A stretch of DNA of 64,000 nt from Yoonia maritima (lineage in GTDB: Bacteria > Pseudomonadota > Alphaproteobacteria > Rhodobacterales > Rhodobacteraceae): assembly GCF_003003285.1 (NCBI RefSeq), contig NZ_PVTP01000003.1:186001-250000 (forward strand). Direction: 5' to 3'. Below the pieces are notes generated by a model, which made no database searches, was not told where the DNA came from, and was given only the letters and a program-made list of their open reading frames with translations. Every line of letters begins with the position of its first letter. Within the stretch, counting starts at the first letter, position 1. A program made the translations under genes and the position numbers. Below are positions 20,264 through 30,056 of the stretch, piece by piece.

Positions 20264-20734
20264 TTATTCATGCACCACACAATTGCCCAAGAACACATCA
20301 ACCACAGGTGAAATGTCTTGGTCAGTCCATTGAACGGTCAATGCAGCAGGCGGAACGGTTGGATCAAAGCCGTCAGGCTCGGGTCGAACCAATGCCCTGT
20401 GGATCGTCAACGTATAGATGCTTCCGTCAAAAGTAGACGCAACAAACCCTATCGTTGGCGTATGGATGTTGGCTGTAGGCACCAAAAGCCCGACGACACT
20501 TATGCCATTGATTTTGAATGAGACTTGGTCCTCTCCATCAAGACTGGCTAGTATTTTGAGAACCTCGCCTTCAGAGGTTTGAACGGCGCAATCGAACTTT
20601 ATGCTCATTGCCCCATCCATTTCGTCGTTTTCAGCGAAAACGGTCGAATGCCAGAGGAGGCTAACAGCCAGAACTGTAGGAAGAACTGGCACCGGCAGCA
20701 GTTTTTGCAGTTGAAACAATGTAGGTCCGATCAT
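20264..20734 (-). CDS. Hypothetical exported protein
   Basis: A 156-residue protein I do not recognise. From ATG 20734 it has a likely signal peptide ending near STVFAEN; the longer start at 20779 would place 15 hydrophilic residues before it. The mature part is beta-rich with two cysteines, one near FDCAVQ and one close to the end (GNCVVHE), which could pair in the periplasm. No ribosome site decides the start. It lies 80 bases after the convergent MBL-fold gene and upstream of ispG on the same strand. Confidence 0.6.
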   Translation of the reverse strand: MIGPTLFQLQKLLPVPVLPTVLAVSLLWHSTVFAENDEMDGAMSIKFDCAVQTSEGEVLKILASLDGEDQVSFKINGISVVGLLVPTANIHTPTIGFVASTFDGSIYTLTIHRALVRPEPDGFDPTVPPAALTVQWTDQDISPVVDVFLGNCVVHE

Positions 20735-20816
20735 TCGTTTTCGATAGTCAGGTCCACATTGAATTGCTGGATGGTTCATGTCTATTTGGGCTCGAACCAG
20801 ACATTCGACAGACAGT

Positions 20817-21944
20817 TTATTCAGCCGCTTCGACCGCCTGCGCAGCTTCCAATTCTTCGGCCTTCTTTTCGACCTGCTCGACGATATGTTCGATCATGTC
20901 TTCGTTCGATTGTTTGTGGCTTTGCTTGCCCGCAAGATAGACCATCCCTGATCCAGCGCCCCCTCCGGTGAAACCGACGTCTGTCAACAGCGCCTCACCG
21001 GGGCCGTTCACGACGCAGCCGATAATGCTTAGGCTCATTGGCGTCTTGATATGCTCAAGACGTTTTTCAAGCGCCTCGACAGTTTTAATTACGTCAAAAC
21101 CCTGCCGCGCGCAGGATGGGCAGGAAATGATATTTACACCGCGGTGACGCAAGCCAAGGGATTTGAGGATTTCAAAACCCATTTTCACTTCTTCAACGGG
21201 ATCAGCAGACAGGGACACGCGAATCGTGTCGCCGATCCCTGCCCAAAGCAGGTTCCCCATCCCGATAGCAGATTTTACGGTACCGCTGATCAGCCCCCCT
21301 GCCTCTGTGATGCCAAGGTGGATTGGCGCATCAGTCGCATCGGCGAGTTGCTGATACGCAGCAGCAGCCATAAAGACGTCAGACGCCTTACAGCTAATCT
21401 TAAATTCATGAAAATCATTGTCTTGCAGGATTTTGATATGATCCAGCCCGCTTTCGACCATCGCGTCGGGGCACGGCTCAGCGTATTTATCCAGCAGATG
21501 CTTTTCGAGCGACCCAGCATTCACCCCAATACGGATCGAACAGTTATAGTCGCGCGCGGCTTTGATCACCTCTTTGACGCGCTTTTCGTCACCGATGTTG
21601 CCAGGGTTGATACGCAGACAAGCAGCACCTGCCTCGGCGGCTTCAATCCCGCGTTTATAGTGAAAGTGAATATCAGCGACGATGGGTACCGATACTTCGG
21701 GAACGATCTCGCGCAGTGCTTTGCTTGACGCCTCGTCCGGCACAGACACACGCACAATATCCGCGCCCGCATCCGCAGCCGCCTGAATTTGTGCAATTGT
21801 CCCCTTCACATCAGTCGTCAACGTGTTGGTCATCGTCTGTACAGAAATGGGCGCATCGCCCCCAACAGGCACATTGCCAACCATAATCTGACGGGATTTC
21901 CGACGTTCGATATGACGCCAAGGACGGATGTTGTTCAGGGACAT
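20817..21944 (-). CDS. ispG: 4-hydroxy-3-methylbut-2-en-1-yl diphosphate synthase
   Basis: IspG (GcpE) converts MEcPP to HMBPP in the MEP isoprenoid pathway using a [4Fe-4S] cluster. The 375-residue protein has [13 protein letters not shown] at the N-terminus, [19 protein letters not shown], and the cluster cysteines in [11 protein letters not shown] plus the later [13 protein letters not shown] 21944 is used; a TTG six codons earlier is less likely. The Glu/Ala-rich tail is an extra. It follows rodZ on the same strand, a gene pair widely kept in proteobacteria. Confidence 0.97.
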   Translation of the reverse strand: MSLNNIRPWRHIERRKSRQIMVGNVPVGGDAPISVQTMTNTLTTDVKGTIAQIQAAADAGADIVRVSVPDEASSKALREIVPEVSVPIVADIHFHYKRGIEAAEAGAACLRINPGNIGDEKRVKEVIKAARDYNCSIRIGVNAGSLEKHLLDKYAEPCPDAMVESGLDHIKILQDNDFHEFKISCKASDVFMAAAAYQQLADATDAPIHLGITEAGGLISGTVKSAIGMGNLLWAGIGDTIRVSLSADPVEEVKMGFEILKSLGLRHRGVNIISCPSCARQGFDVIKTVEALEKRLEHIKTPMSLSIIGCVVNGPGEALLTDVGFTGGGAGSGMVYLAGKQSHKQSNEDMIEHIVEQVEKKAEELEAAQAVEAAE

Positions 21945-22020
21945 AGGGCTGCTTTCAGGCAATCGCGATTTGCCCTTAACCTAAGCATCAATGACGGATG
22001 CAGCAACCAGTCAGCAGGTG

Positions 22021-23214
22021 TTATTCGCTTGTACTGTTTTCTGCGACGCGGACGACTTCGGCAAGATCATCATCAGCGGTCAGATCTGCAACCGCGTAAT
22101 TTTCCAGCAGGCTATCGGCTTGCAATGCGACATTCGATGTCACAACCCCTTTGCGTCCGACAGGACCATAGTGCACGCCGTTCACGGCGAAATACATCGC
22201 ACCGCTTTCACCGACGCGCAAGGTCGCGGGCTCTTCTGTTGAAGGCACCACGAAATTTTCACCGGGTGCCATGACGCCTTCGAAAATAACAGCCCCATCA
22301 GCGGAACGTACACGAACCCATGCAGGGCGCACAGCGACCAACTGCAACTCAGGCACGTCAGGTTCAACGACTTGGATTGCGGGCGCATGCGGAACGACCG
22401 TCGCAGACTCTGCAACTGTTGTGTCTGGCACGATATCGGCAGTCGGCGTAATAGAGCCGATCAACCCAGGATTTAACGTCGAAATAGGCGCATCACGCGC
22501 GACCAGCACCGGTACATCCAATGCCTGCGGGCGATACAAGCGATTCAATGCCTCGTTCGAAGGCGTACTAAATCCTGCCAAAGCGTCAGAAGTCTCGACC
22601 GAATTCGTCGCACCAGAAAGCGGATCAAGCTCTGCCACAACAACAGGAGACTGCTCTACCGGTGCGAATTGAACTTTTTGGATTTCTTGCAAAACGGTCC
22701 AACCGCCATAGCCAAGCCCGCCAATCAAGGCGATCAAAACCATAACCGAACCAATCGCGCGCGGCTCAAATTGTGCCATTACTGCATCCCCGGCGGGGAT
22801 GAATGGTGTCGCTGAACCTGAAAAAATATCTTTGCCAAGCGGGGCTGAAATAGGCTCGCCCGACTTACCTTGCAGCGAAGACGCCTCTGCTGACATACCA
22901 TGCGCTGTCGCAAAACCGCTTTCTTTACAAAAGGTTGCGAATGCTTGATCTGGTTCCATCCGAAGATAGCGTGCATAGGACCGCACATAACCGGCGATAA
23001 AACCAGGCGTATCAAATGCAGAAGGGTCCGCATTTTCAATTGCCGCGATATATGCTGCCTTGATCTTTAGCTCGCGCTGCACGTCCAACAGGCTTTTACC
23101 CATGGTCGCACGCTCACCGCGCATTAAATCGCCAAGTCGCAACTCAAAGTCATCAAAGCCTTTAGCTTTAACGTCCTCAGGTGCGTTTACGCGCTTGAAG
23201 GTCTTCCCGATCAT
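22021..23214 (-). CDS. rodZ: RodZ-like cytoskeletal membrane protein (HTH + DUF4115)
   Basis: RodZ links MreB filaments to the membrane in cell-shape control. The 397-residue protein has an N-terminal Xre-type HTH (about residues 25-95, MGKSLLDVQRELKIKAAYIAAIE), a single TM helix (about 152-172) and a Pro/Thr/Val-rich periplasmic linker ending in a DUF4115 domain (AWVRVRSADGAVIFEGVMAPGE onward). The architecture and the neighbour ispG support the call; the HTH here normally binds MreB rather than DNA. Confidence 0.9.
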   Translation of the reverse strand: MIGKTFKRVNAPEDVKAKGFDDFELRLGDLMRGERATMGKSLLDVQRELKIKAAYIAAIENADPSAFDTPGFIAGYVRSYARYLRMEPDQAFATFCKESGFATAHGMSAEASSLQGKSGEPISAPLGKDIFSGSATPFIPAGDAVMAQFEPRAIGSVMVLIALIGGLGYGGWTVLQEIQKVQFAPVEQSPVVVAELDPLSGATNSVETSDALAGFSTPSNEALNRLYRPQALDVPVLVARDAPISTLNPGLIGSITPTADIVPDTTVAESATVVPHAPAIQVVEPDVPELQLVAVRPAWVRVRSADGAVIFEGVMAPGENFVVPSTEEPATLRVGESGAMYFAVNGVHYGPVGRKGVVTSNVALQADSLLENYAVADLTADDDLAEVVRVAENSTSE

Positions 23215-23329
23215 CGACTGTCCCGTCGGTTACTGCCCCTGAGCGCACATGTAATACGAATCAATTTTACATGAGCGCCTTTTCAATCAATAGCATACTG
23301 GCAACCGCCCTGCATATGTTGAAAAAAGG

Positions 23330-24553
23330 TTAACCTGCCAATTCAGCGCGATTTAACGCACAGTGCGACCATAAACTATCCAATGCACTGACCAATGCAT
23401 CCATTTCACGCGGGCCGTGAACAGGTGACGGCGTGAACCGCAAACGCTCTGTTCCGCGCGGTACAGTGGGAAAGTTAATCGGCTGCACGTAGATGCCGAA
23501 TTCGGACAAAAGCATATCAGAAAGCTTTTTCGTGTGAACCGGATTGCCAACAATCAAAGGAACGATATGGCTACCGTGATCGATGATCGGCAGGCCCATC
23601 CCCTTTAAGCGAAGCTTTAGAATTTTCGCCTGTGTTTGATGCCGCAACCGAAGGCTATCATCTGTTTTCAGATGCGCGACGCTGGCTGCAGCGCCAGCAG
23701 CAACTGCAGGCGGCAGGCTCGTGGTAAAGATAAAGCCAGGCGCATACGACCGGATCGCATCACACATCTTAGCAGATGCAGCGATATACCCGCCCATAAC
23801 ACCATATGCCTTAGCAAGCGTCCCATTGATGATATCAAGGCGCCCCATCAGACCGTCACGCGCGGCAATCCCTGCCCCACGTGGTCCGTACATACCAACA
23901 GAGTGAACTTCGTCGATGTAAGTCAGCGCACCAAATTCGTCAGCCAAATCGCAAATTGCTTCGATCGGGGCAAAATCACCATCCATGGAATAAACAGATT
24001 CGAACGCAATCAACTTAGGCGCTGCCGGATCATCAGCGGCTAACAATTCGCGCAAGTGGTCAAGATCATTGTGACGGAAAATACGCTTTGCACCACCATT
24101 GCGACGCACACCTTCGATCATAGACGCATGGTTCAGCGCATCTGAATAGATGATCAGGCCCGGAAACAATTTCGGCAATGTGCTTAACGTTGCGTCATTC
24201 GCGATATAGGCAGATGTGAACAGCAGTGCTGCTTCTTTTTGGTGAAGATCAGCAAGCTCGTTCTCAAGCTGCTTGTGATAAACAGTAGTGCCGGAAATGT
24301 TGCGTGTACCACCAGAGCCCGCACCTGTCGCATCAACGGCTTCGTGCATCGCAGTCAGCACAACAGGATGCTGCCCCATACCCAAATAGTCATTACCGCA
24401 CCAAACGGTCACCGGTGATTCAGTTCCGTCATCCTTGCGCCATGTGGCGTGGGGGAACTGACCACGTTTGCGTTCAATATCGATAAAGGTCCGGTAACGG
24501 CCTTCTTCGTGCAAACGGTCAATCGCGACATCCAGTTGAGCAGTATAGTCCAC
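23330..24553 (-). CDS. hemA: 5-aminolevulinate synthase
   Basis: ALAS condenses glycine and succinyl-CoA to 5-aminolevulinate, the alphaproteobacterial (Shemin) route to haem and bacteriochlorophyll. The 407-residue PLP enzyme shows [30 protein letters not shown], and the Schiff-base lysine in [15 protein letters not shown]. Start GTG 24553 is fixed by AGGAAG 7 bases upstream and by the conserved DYTAQLD beginning; the frame extends upstream to 24646 but those residues are not family-like. An FnrL-like box lies about 150 bases upstream, matching oxygen control known for Rhodobacter hemA. Confidence 0.97.
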   Translation of the reverse strand: MDYTAQLDVAIDRLHEEGRYRTFIDIERKRGQFPHATWRKDDGTESPVTVWCGNDYLGMGQHPVVLTAMHEAVDATGAGSGGTRNISGTTVYHKQLENELADLHQKEAALLFTSAYIANDATLSTLPKLFPGLIIYSDALNHASMIEGVRRNGGAKRIFRHNDLDHLRELLAADDPAAPKLIAFESVYSMDGDFAPIEAICDLADEFGALTYIDEVHSVGMYGPRGAGIAARDGLMGRLDIINGTLAKAYGVMGGYIAASAKMCDAIRSYAPGFIFTTSLPPAVAAGAAASVAHLKTDDSLRLRHQTQAKILKLRLKGMGLPIIDHGSHIVPLIVGNPVHTKKLSDMLLSEFGIYVQPINFPTVPRGTERLRFTPSPVHGPREMDALVSALDSLWSHCALNRAELAG

Positions 24554-24703
24554 TGATACTTCCTTCATCTTGCGGCACAAAGCCCAGATCAGCCCTGGGT
24601 TTTGAATCGTTCTAAGTGTCATATAGGGCCAATCCCGTCCAAGCAATACGCTACAAACTGTCGCCCCCTACTACCTTAGTGCCGATGAAGGATAAGAGAG
24701 ACG

Positions 24704-24717
24704 TTGACCTAGATCAA
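24704..24717. promoter_or_regulatory. FnrL-like box upstream of hemA
   Basis: TTGACCTAGATCAA differs from the FNR/FnrL consensus TTGAT-N4-ATCAA at one base. It lies 151 bases before the hemA GTG and overlaps the stop end of the upstream gene. FnrL regulation of hemA is established in Rhodobacter; use of this site is inference. Confidence 0.65.
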
Positions 24718-26118
24718 CGAATTCGGAAATTTTGCCGTATCACCATCAGACACCCATTCGTAAGCATGTTCAAAATAACGGTTAACGATCCATATAAAGC
24801 GTCCATGACCGCCAGCTATCATCAGGTCATAATCAACACTGTCATATGTTGGTATTTCTTTGTGTGTCTCCACTATGGAAGGGGCGACACCTTGTTGCAA
24901 AAGACTGCCCCGAACTGAACGGCGTTGATCGTAGACCTGCACCGCTACAGCCAAAGTCTCTCCCAGCTCAGGTAGATCAACCATCCTGAACGCCCGAGCA
25001 AGCTCTGCACCCGTATACGGAAGCCCATCCCGATAGGTATCCAATAAACGGCATCCCGGTTCACGCAGCAGCCGTTCAGCAAAAGCCAGTCGGCCAACGA
25101 CAAGTTCTTCATCAGGTGTCATCTTGGCGCCGCAGCGGTTTTTGGCTTGGCAATGGCGCAACAGCGCTTCCCAATAATTCTTATCAAGCGGGCGCTTTGC
25201 GGAACCAACAACCAGCGTGATTTCTTCGTCCGCGGATAATTCAGGCCGCGCGGCAGGCACTACAGATTGCTTGTCGATCGCCGAATACGGGTCGATTGCC
25301 GCTGACTCGTTACGCAGGTCGTTTCGCGCGTCAGGGGCACTCGGACACGACTGTGCTGGCTCCCACGGATAAGCTGCTTCTAAGTACCGGTTCGCCGCAC
25401 GGATAAATCGCTCGGAACCACCCTGCACATTCAGCGACACATCCAATTGTTCATATGTAGGCATATTAGGATGTGACGCGACCTGCTCCGCAGGCATGCC
25501 CGTTGCCATATAATCCTGTCCCAGCTGATAACGCTTCAGGTGAACCTCTAAGGCCGACTCGATAGTGGTAGTCAGTTCGCTCAGTCCCAATCGCTCCAAG
25601 GCGCCGCACAACTCATGACTTCGAAACGGCACGATGCCACCAAAGCTATCAAAATGCGCCAAGCCATTTAAACCAAACACCTCATACAAGAACCCCATCA
25701 CTCCCACTGTTTCACGTTCATATTCATTCATCACCTCGCCAGTGCGCTTTTTTTCTTCGGCGAATGCGCGCAGCGTTTCAAAATACCTGCCATCTGTTGG
25801 GCGCGGTGCCAGCTTTAGCGGCGGCGGAGGTACATACCGATGTGAAAACCTGCTTTTCAGTTGTTCGCTTTCGACAAGCTCACGTGCAAGACCGGGCCGT
25901 GCGTCTTCTGGAAGCCGCTGTGAAACGTCTTGATACAAAGACGCCTCCGCCCGGCGAGCACGGATACGATCCCCGATAAACATCAAGATTTTGAACGGCA
26001 CACCAACAACGAGAATGCCACTGATCATAAGCTGCGCAAACGCCATCTTTCGCGCACCGCGACTGGTGTTTTCGAAATCAAATGCGACGTCTATCAAATC
26101 CTGAAAGTACTCAATCAT
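24709..26118 (-). CDS. Membrane-anchored protein with two tandem DMP19/DUF4375-like domains
   Basis: A 469-residue protein with one TM helix near the N-terminus (FAQLMISGILVVGVPFKILMF, about residues 27-47). Two homologous repeats follow, about residues 115-255 and 310-460. Each runs E-(x)VG-x-L-x-F-(A/Y)-E, then a loop (HFDSFGGIVPF in copy 1, LLDTYRDGLPY in copy 2), an AL/AF-R helix, the phrase MPTYEQLDV or IPTYDSVDY, GG..RFI, and a closing N-RY-(L/F)-E-A-Y-W. The pattern recalls DUF4375 (DMP19-like) domains, but I assign this by eye only. The start ATG 26118 has AGG at 9 bases. Function unknown. Confidence 0.6.
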   Translation of the reverse strand: MIEYFQDLIDVAFDFENTSRGARKMAFAQLMISGILVVGVPFKILMFIGDRIRARRAEASLYQDVSQRLPEDARPGLARELVESEQLKSRFSHRYVPPPPLKLAPRPTDGRYFETLRAFAEEKKRTGEVMNEYERETVGVMGFLYEVFGLNGLAHFDSFGGIVPFRSHELCGALERLGLSELTTTIESALEVHLKRYQLGQDYMATGMPAEQVASHPNMPTYEQLDVSLNVQGGSERFIRAANRYLEAAYPWEPAQSCPSAPDARNDLRNESAAIDPYSAIDKQSVVPAARPELSADEEITLVVGSAKRPLDKNYWEALLRHCQAKNRCGAKMTPDEELVVGRLAFAERLLREPGCRLLDTYRDGLPYTGAELARAFRMVDLPELGETLAVAVQVYDQRRSVRGSLLQQGVAPSIVETHKEIPTYDSVDYDLMIAGGHGRFIWIVNRYFEHAYEWVSDGDTAKFPNSLI

Positions 26119-26253
26119 GTCATTGGCCTATAAATCACACTTAGCGCTAATTAATCCGCTTCGACATGCCCCAAGTCAAACAGTTATGCGTTTTGGATTG
26201 ACGCCCGCGCCAATCGTGCCACCCTGACGGCAAACAAACATAGGACCTATAAA

Positions 26254-27627
26254 ATGACCCTCGATCCCGTCCTCTCGCGTATTGATAGCGATCTGAACGC
26301 CGCCACCGAACGGCTGCTAGAACTATTGCGCATCCCGTCAATCTCGACCGATCCGGCCTATAAGGGCGATTGCGATACAGCCGCCGATTGGCTGGTCGCT
26401 GACCTGCAAAGCATCGGGTTCGATGCAACAAAACGCCCCACAACAGGCCACCCGATGGTTGTCGCACATTCCGGCGGCGAAGGCCCACATGTGCTGTTCT
26501 ACGGCCACTACGATGTGCAACCTGTTGACCCGTTGGACCTGTGGGACCGCGACCCTTTTGATCCACAAGTCGAAGACACCGCCAAAGGCAAAGTCATTCG
26601 CGGGCGCGGATCATCTGACGACAAGGGCCAACTGATGACCTTTGTCGAGGCCTGCCGCGCATGGAAAGCCGTGCATGGCACCCTGCCCGGCAACATCACG
26701 TTGTTCTTTGAAGGCGAAGAGGAATCAGGGTCACCATCATTGACGCCCTTCATGCGCGAAAACGCCGAGGAACTTACCGCCGATGTGGCCCTTATCTGTG
26801 ACACAGGACTTTACGGCGACAGCACACCAGCAATCATCACACAGCTACGCGGCCTGCTGGGCGAAGAGCTGACCATCACCGGCCCGAACAAAGACCTGCA
26901 TTCAGGCATGTACGGCGGGCTAGCAATGAACCCTGCCCGCGTGCTGGCCAAAGTCATCGCAGCCCTGCATGACGAAGATGGCCGGATCACGATCCCGAAT
27001 TTCTACGATGGGGTACCTGAGCTTTCGAACGAACTCGCCGCGGCATGGGATGACCTGAAATTCAACGAAAAGGAATTCTTGGGCGAAGTCGGTCTTTCCG
27101 AACCCGCTGGCGAAAAGGGCCGCCGCCCGCTTGAAATGATCTGGTCGCGCCCAACCTGCGAGGTAAACGGCATCTGGTCAGGCTACACCGGTGATGGCTT
27201 CAAAACTGTACTGCCGTCCGAGGCCCATGCAAAAATCAGCTTCCGATTGGTCGGCACGCAAGACCCGCTTAAAATCCGCTACAACTTTCGCAAAATGGTC
27301 CAAGAGATGCTGCCCGCCGATTGCAGCGTGTCCTTCAGCGATCATGGGGCAAGCGCGGCTGGACAAATGACCACAACCCACCCAGCATTCGACCAAGCCC
27401 GCAAAGCGCTATCCGACGAATGGCCAAATGCGGCGGCCTATGTTGGCTGCGGCGGATCAATCCCGATTGCGGGCCACTTCAAGGACATCTTGAACATGGA
27501 CGCGATGCTAATCGGCTTTGGCAAAGACGACGATCAAATCCATTCGCCCAACGAAAAATACGACCTATCCTCGTTCCACAAAGGGATACGGTCATGGGCA
27601 CGCATCCTGCATGAAATGACAAAGTGA
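26254..27627 (+). CDS. M20/M25/M40 family metallopeptidase (dipeptidase)
   Basis: A 457-residue zinc peptidase of the M20 family, closest in style to cytosolic dipeptidases. First metal motif is FYGHYDVQPVDP (HxD), then GRGSSDDKGQ (bridging Asp), the catalytic base in FEGEEESGSP, and the lid-domain block DLHSGMYGG that is typical of the M20 dipeptidase subgroup. Final metal His is in IHSPNEKYDL. Start ATG 26254 has AGGA 8 bases upstream. No signal peptide, so it is cytosolic. Confidence 0.92.
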   Translation: MTLDPVLSRIDSDLNAATERLLELLRIPSISTDPAYKGDCDTAADWLVADLQSIGFDATKRPTTGHPMVVAHSGGEGPHVLFYGHYDVQPVDPLDLWDRDPFDPQVEDTAKGKVIRGRGSSDDKGQLMTFVEACRAWKAVHGTLPGNITLFFEGEEESGSPSLTPFMRENAEELTADVALICDTGLYGDSTPAIITQLRGLLGEELTITGPNKDLHSGMYGGLAMNPARVLAKVIAALHDEDGRITIPNFYDGVPELSNELAAAWDDLKFNEKEFLGEVGLSEPAGEKGRRPLEMIWSRPTCEVNGIWSGYTGDGFKTVLPSEAHAKISFRLVGTQDPLKIRYNFRKMVQEMLPADCSVSFSDHGASAAGQMTTTHPAFDQARKALSDEWPNAAAYVGCGGSIPIAGHFKDILNMDAMLIGFGKDDDQIHSPNEKYDLSSFHKGIRSWARILHEMTK

Positions 27628-27638
27628 ACCACAAACGT

Positions 27639-27660
27639 AGGGTGGGTTTTAACCCACCCT
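27639..27660. terminator. Hairpin between convergent M20 peptidase and phoD
   Basis: AGGGTGGGTT and AACCCACCCT form a perfect 10-bp inverted repeat around TT, only 12 bases after the M20 stop and 9 before the phoD stop. No T run follows on either strand, but the placement fits a shared bidirectional terminator. Confidence 0.7.
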
Positions 27661-27668
27661 CGCTCAAC

Positions 27669-29204
27669 TCACGCGCGGTTGGGCTCAAGTTCAACCGACC
27701 ACAATTCAACATCAGCACGATCCATCAGGCGAACAGTCATGACGCCTGTATCGGCCGCAATATCGACCTTACCAAAAAACTGCATACCGTCAGATGGCGG
27801 CAGGTTCGCCTGCCCCGGCTCTGGATGCTTGGCAAACCGGACTTCAGGACCAAACGTATTGTCATAATCACTCGGGCCAAACGTACCTGCATGTAACGGA
27901 CCAGATACGAACTCCCAAAACGGCTCAAAGTCCTGAAACACCGCACGGTCAGGCGAATAATGATGCGCTGCCGTATAATGCACATCCGCCGTCAGCCACA
28001 CGGTGTTCTGGATTTGCGCATGTTTGATAAACGAAAGCATCGCTGCGATATCCTGCTCGCGCCCAAACACCGGCCCGTCACCATTGGCACCGTTCTCCAT
28101 GTTTTCATCGCCATCGCGGACCATCATGCCAATCGGCATATCCGACGCGATCACTTTCCAAGTCGCCTTTGAATTCAGCATCTCACGCTTAAGCCACGCC
28201 ATCTGTTCCGCACCTAGGAAAGGCGTCGGCGCGGTTTCAGTGTTCGGCGTGTTGTCACCGCGATAGGTGCGCATATCGATCACAAAGATATCCAACAACG
28301 GGCCATACGACACCTTCCGGTACACGCGGTTAGGTTCGTCCATCGTCTGACGCGTTGGCATCATTTCGTGGAACGCATGGGCCGCCCGCGCAGACAGTAG
28401 CGCCGCTGATTTCTCGGTATAGCGATCATCCGCACTGAGCACCTCGTTCGGATACCAGTTGTTGGTCACCTCATGGTCATCCCACTGCGCGATGATCGGC
28501 ACCTGCGCATTCAACGCACGCACATTGTCATCCATCAAATTGTACAGATGCTGGCCCCGAAATTCGGTCAGTGTCTCCGCCACCTTGGTCTTTGCCTCAG
28601 TCACGACGTTTTTCCAGATCGTACCGTCCGCCAGCTCGACCTCTTCCTGCAACGGACCATCGGCATAAACCGTGTCACCCGAATGTAAAAAGAAGTCAGG
28701 ATTATGCTGCAGCATCGTGGCATAGGTCTGCATCCCACCGCGATCCTGATCAATACCCCAGCCCTGCCCTGCGGTATCGCCAGACCAAACAAAGCTAATG
28801 TTGCGGCTGCCATGTGGTGCCGTGCGGAAATGCCCCGTCAGCGCCCCTGACTCAGCACCATCAGCCAAGCCAACCATCTTAACACGGTAGAAAATATCCT
28901 GATCCGAAGGCAAACCGGACAGCGACATTTTACCGGTGAAATCGCTGGGCGTACCAACAGACAGCCCCGGAACAGCCTGCACATCCGCAAAGCTCTCGGT
29001 CGTGGCCCATTCGACCATCATGCGCGACTCGCGGTCAGCACGGGCCCAGACAACGGCGCCATCATGGGCAACATCGCCCGACTGAATTCCATGCGTCATC
29101 ACAGGCCGGCTTTGCGCGCGGCTAAGCGACGGTACAAAAAGAGTGGTTCCAAGTGCTGCGGAACCCAAAAGCGTCTGACGACGATTGAGTGTAATACGTG
29201 GCAT
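27669..29204 (-). CDS. phoD: PhoD-type alkaline phosphatase/phosphodiesterase (Tat-exported)
   Basis: A 511-residue periplasmic phosphomonoesterase/diesterase. A Tat signal is present (NRRQTLLGSAALG, cleavage near SRAQS), followed by the PhoD N-terminal beta domain (about residues 35-130) and a metallophosphatase domain with VWSGDTAG, LHSGDTVYAD, QWDDHEVTNNW and the late TADVHYTAAHHY. These supply the Fe/Ca ligands. Length is normal for the family. A three-unit Pho-box-like repeat lies about 50 bases before the ATG, suggesting PhoB control under phosphate starvation. Confidence 0.94.
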   Translation of the reverse strand: MPRITLNRRQTLLGSAALGTTLFVPSLSRAQSRPVMTHGIQSGDVAHDGAVVWARADRESRMMVEWATTESFADVQAVPGLSVGTPSDFTGKMSLSGLPSDQDIFYRVKMVGLADGAESGALTGHFRTAPHGSRNISFVWSGDTAGQGWGIDQDRGGMQTYATMLQHNPDFFLHSGDTVYADGPLQEEVELADGTIWKNVVTEAKTKVAETLTEFRGQHLYNLMDDNVRALNAQVPIIAQWDDHEVTNNWYPNEVLSADDRYTEKSAALLSARAAHAFHEMMPTRQTMDEPNRVYRKVSYGPLLDIFVIDMRTYRGDNTPNTETAPTPFLGAEQMAWLKREMLNSKATWKVIASDMPIGMMVRDGDENMENGANGDGPVFGREQDIAAMLSFIKHAQIQNTVWLTADVHYTAAHHYSPDRAVFQDFEPFWEFVSGPLHAGTFGPSDYDNTFGPEVRFAKHPEPGQANLPPSDGMQFFGKVDIAADTGVMTVRLMDRADVELWSVELEPNRA

Positions 29205-29252
29205 TTTTCTGAACTTCCATGATCAAGAGTTGATCCGAAAAACATCCAACCG

Positions 29253-29285
29253 CAACGTGACACGATCACGCCAAACAGATGACAG
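29253..29285 (-). promoter_or_regulatory. Pho-box-like repeat upstream of phoD
   Basis: On the minus strand, three 11-base units begin CTGTCAT, TTGGCGT and GTGTCAC. The first is a perfect half of the PhoB consensus (CTGTCAT every 11 bases) and the others match 5 of 7. It ends 49 bases before the phoD start. Confidence 0.6.
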
Positions 29286-29413
29286 TTTAGGAAACGTTTG
29301 ATGACACTCGAGCAGGTTTTCGAAATACATCGAACGTCAATTACGAGCCCTATCTTTAAATTGAGTTTGCGTGCAAGGTTCAGCCGGAGAGCCCATTACC
29401 TGCAGGAAATCAG

Positions 29414-29962
29414 ATGAAATTTTTCTTCAAAAAGAAGGAACGTAAAGAGGCGGACACTGCCATACTTGATGGTGCATACCAATTACACCGCGAAGAAGAT
29501 ATTGCGCGTTTTACAAGATGCGTAGAAGACGTCTTTCCGGAGCGTGCACAGCAGTTTCGATGTTTTGGAGCAGACTGGATGGGACGCCAGTTCGCAACCG
29601 ATCATAAAAGGGTGGTAAACGGCGAGCCAGAGGTTGCTCTTCTTGACCCTGCAACGAAAGAAATTTTTGAAATCCCATGTAGTTACACAGCATTCCACGA
29701 AATTGAGCTAGTTCAATATCCCGAAGAAACTGTCGACCATACAAAATTCAAAAGTTGGCTTTCCTCGGGAGGCCGACGCCCTAGGTACGGGGAATGCGTA
29801 AGCCATACCGTACCCCTGTGCCTTGGCGGGAAAGACGTTTTTAGCAACTTCGAAATTGCGGATCTAGAAGTCAGCTGGAGCATTTCAGGTCAGATATTTG
29901 CGCAAATACGCGGCCTTCCTGCTGGCACTCCAATAAACAAGGTCGATATCTCTAAAGATTAA
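29414..29962 (+). CDS. Orphan Tdi1-like protein (GAD-like + DUF1851)
   Basis: A 182-residue cytosolic protein. The N-terminal two-thirds read like a GAD-related domain (GADWMGRQFA, LDPATKEIFEIPCSYTAFHE) and the C-terminus like DUF1851 (LCLGGKDVFSNFEIADLEVSW). These two domains together form the T6SS immunity protein Tdi1, which neutralises a DNase effector in Agrobacterium. No effector, VgrG or other secretion gene is nearby, so here it would be an orphan. Starts at ATG 29414 with AGGAAATCAG upstream. Its place just before two tRNA genes and an integrated element fits an accessory gene. Confidence 0.7.
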   Translation: MKFFFKKKERKEADTAILDGAYQLHREEDIARFTRCVEDVFPERAQQFRCFGADWMGRQFATDHKRVVNGEPEVALLDPATKEIFEIPCSYTAFHEIELVQYPEETVDHTKFKSWLSSGGRRPRYGECVSHTVPLCLGGKDVFSNFEIADLEVSWSISGQIFAQIRGLPAGTPINKVDISKD

Positions 29963-30056
29963 AGCACCTCAGACATGAATGCTGGCTTCGTCACTACTGC
30001 AGACAACCAATATCCAATAACACATCAAGAGTGCTTCATTAACTATCTAGGATAAG

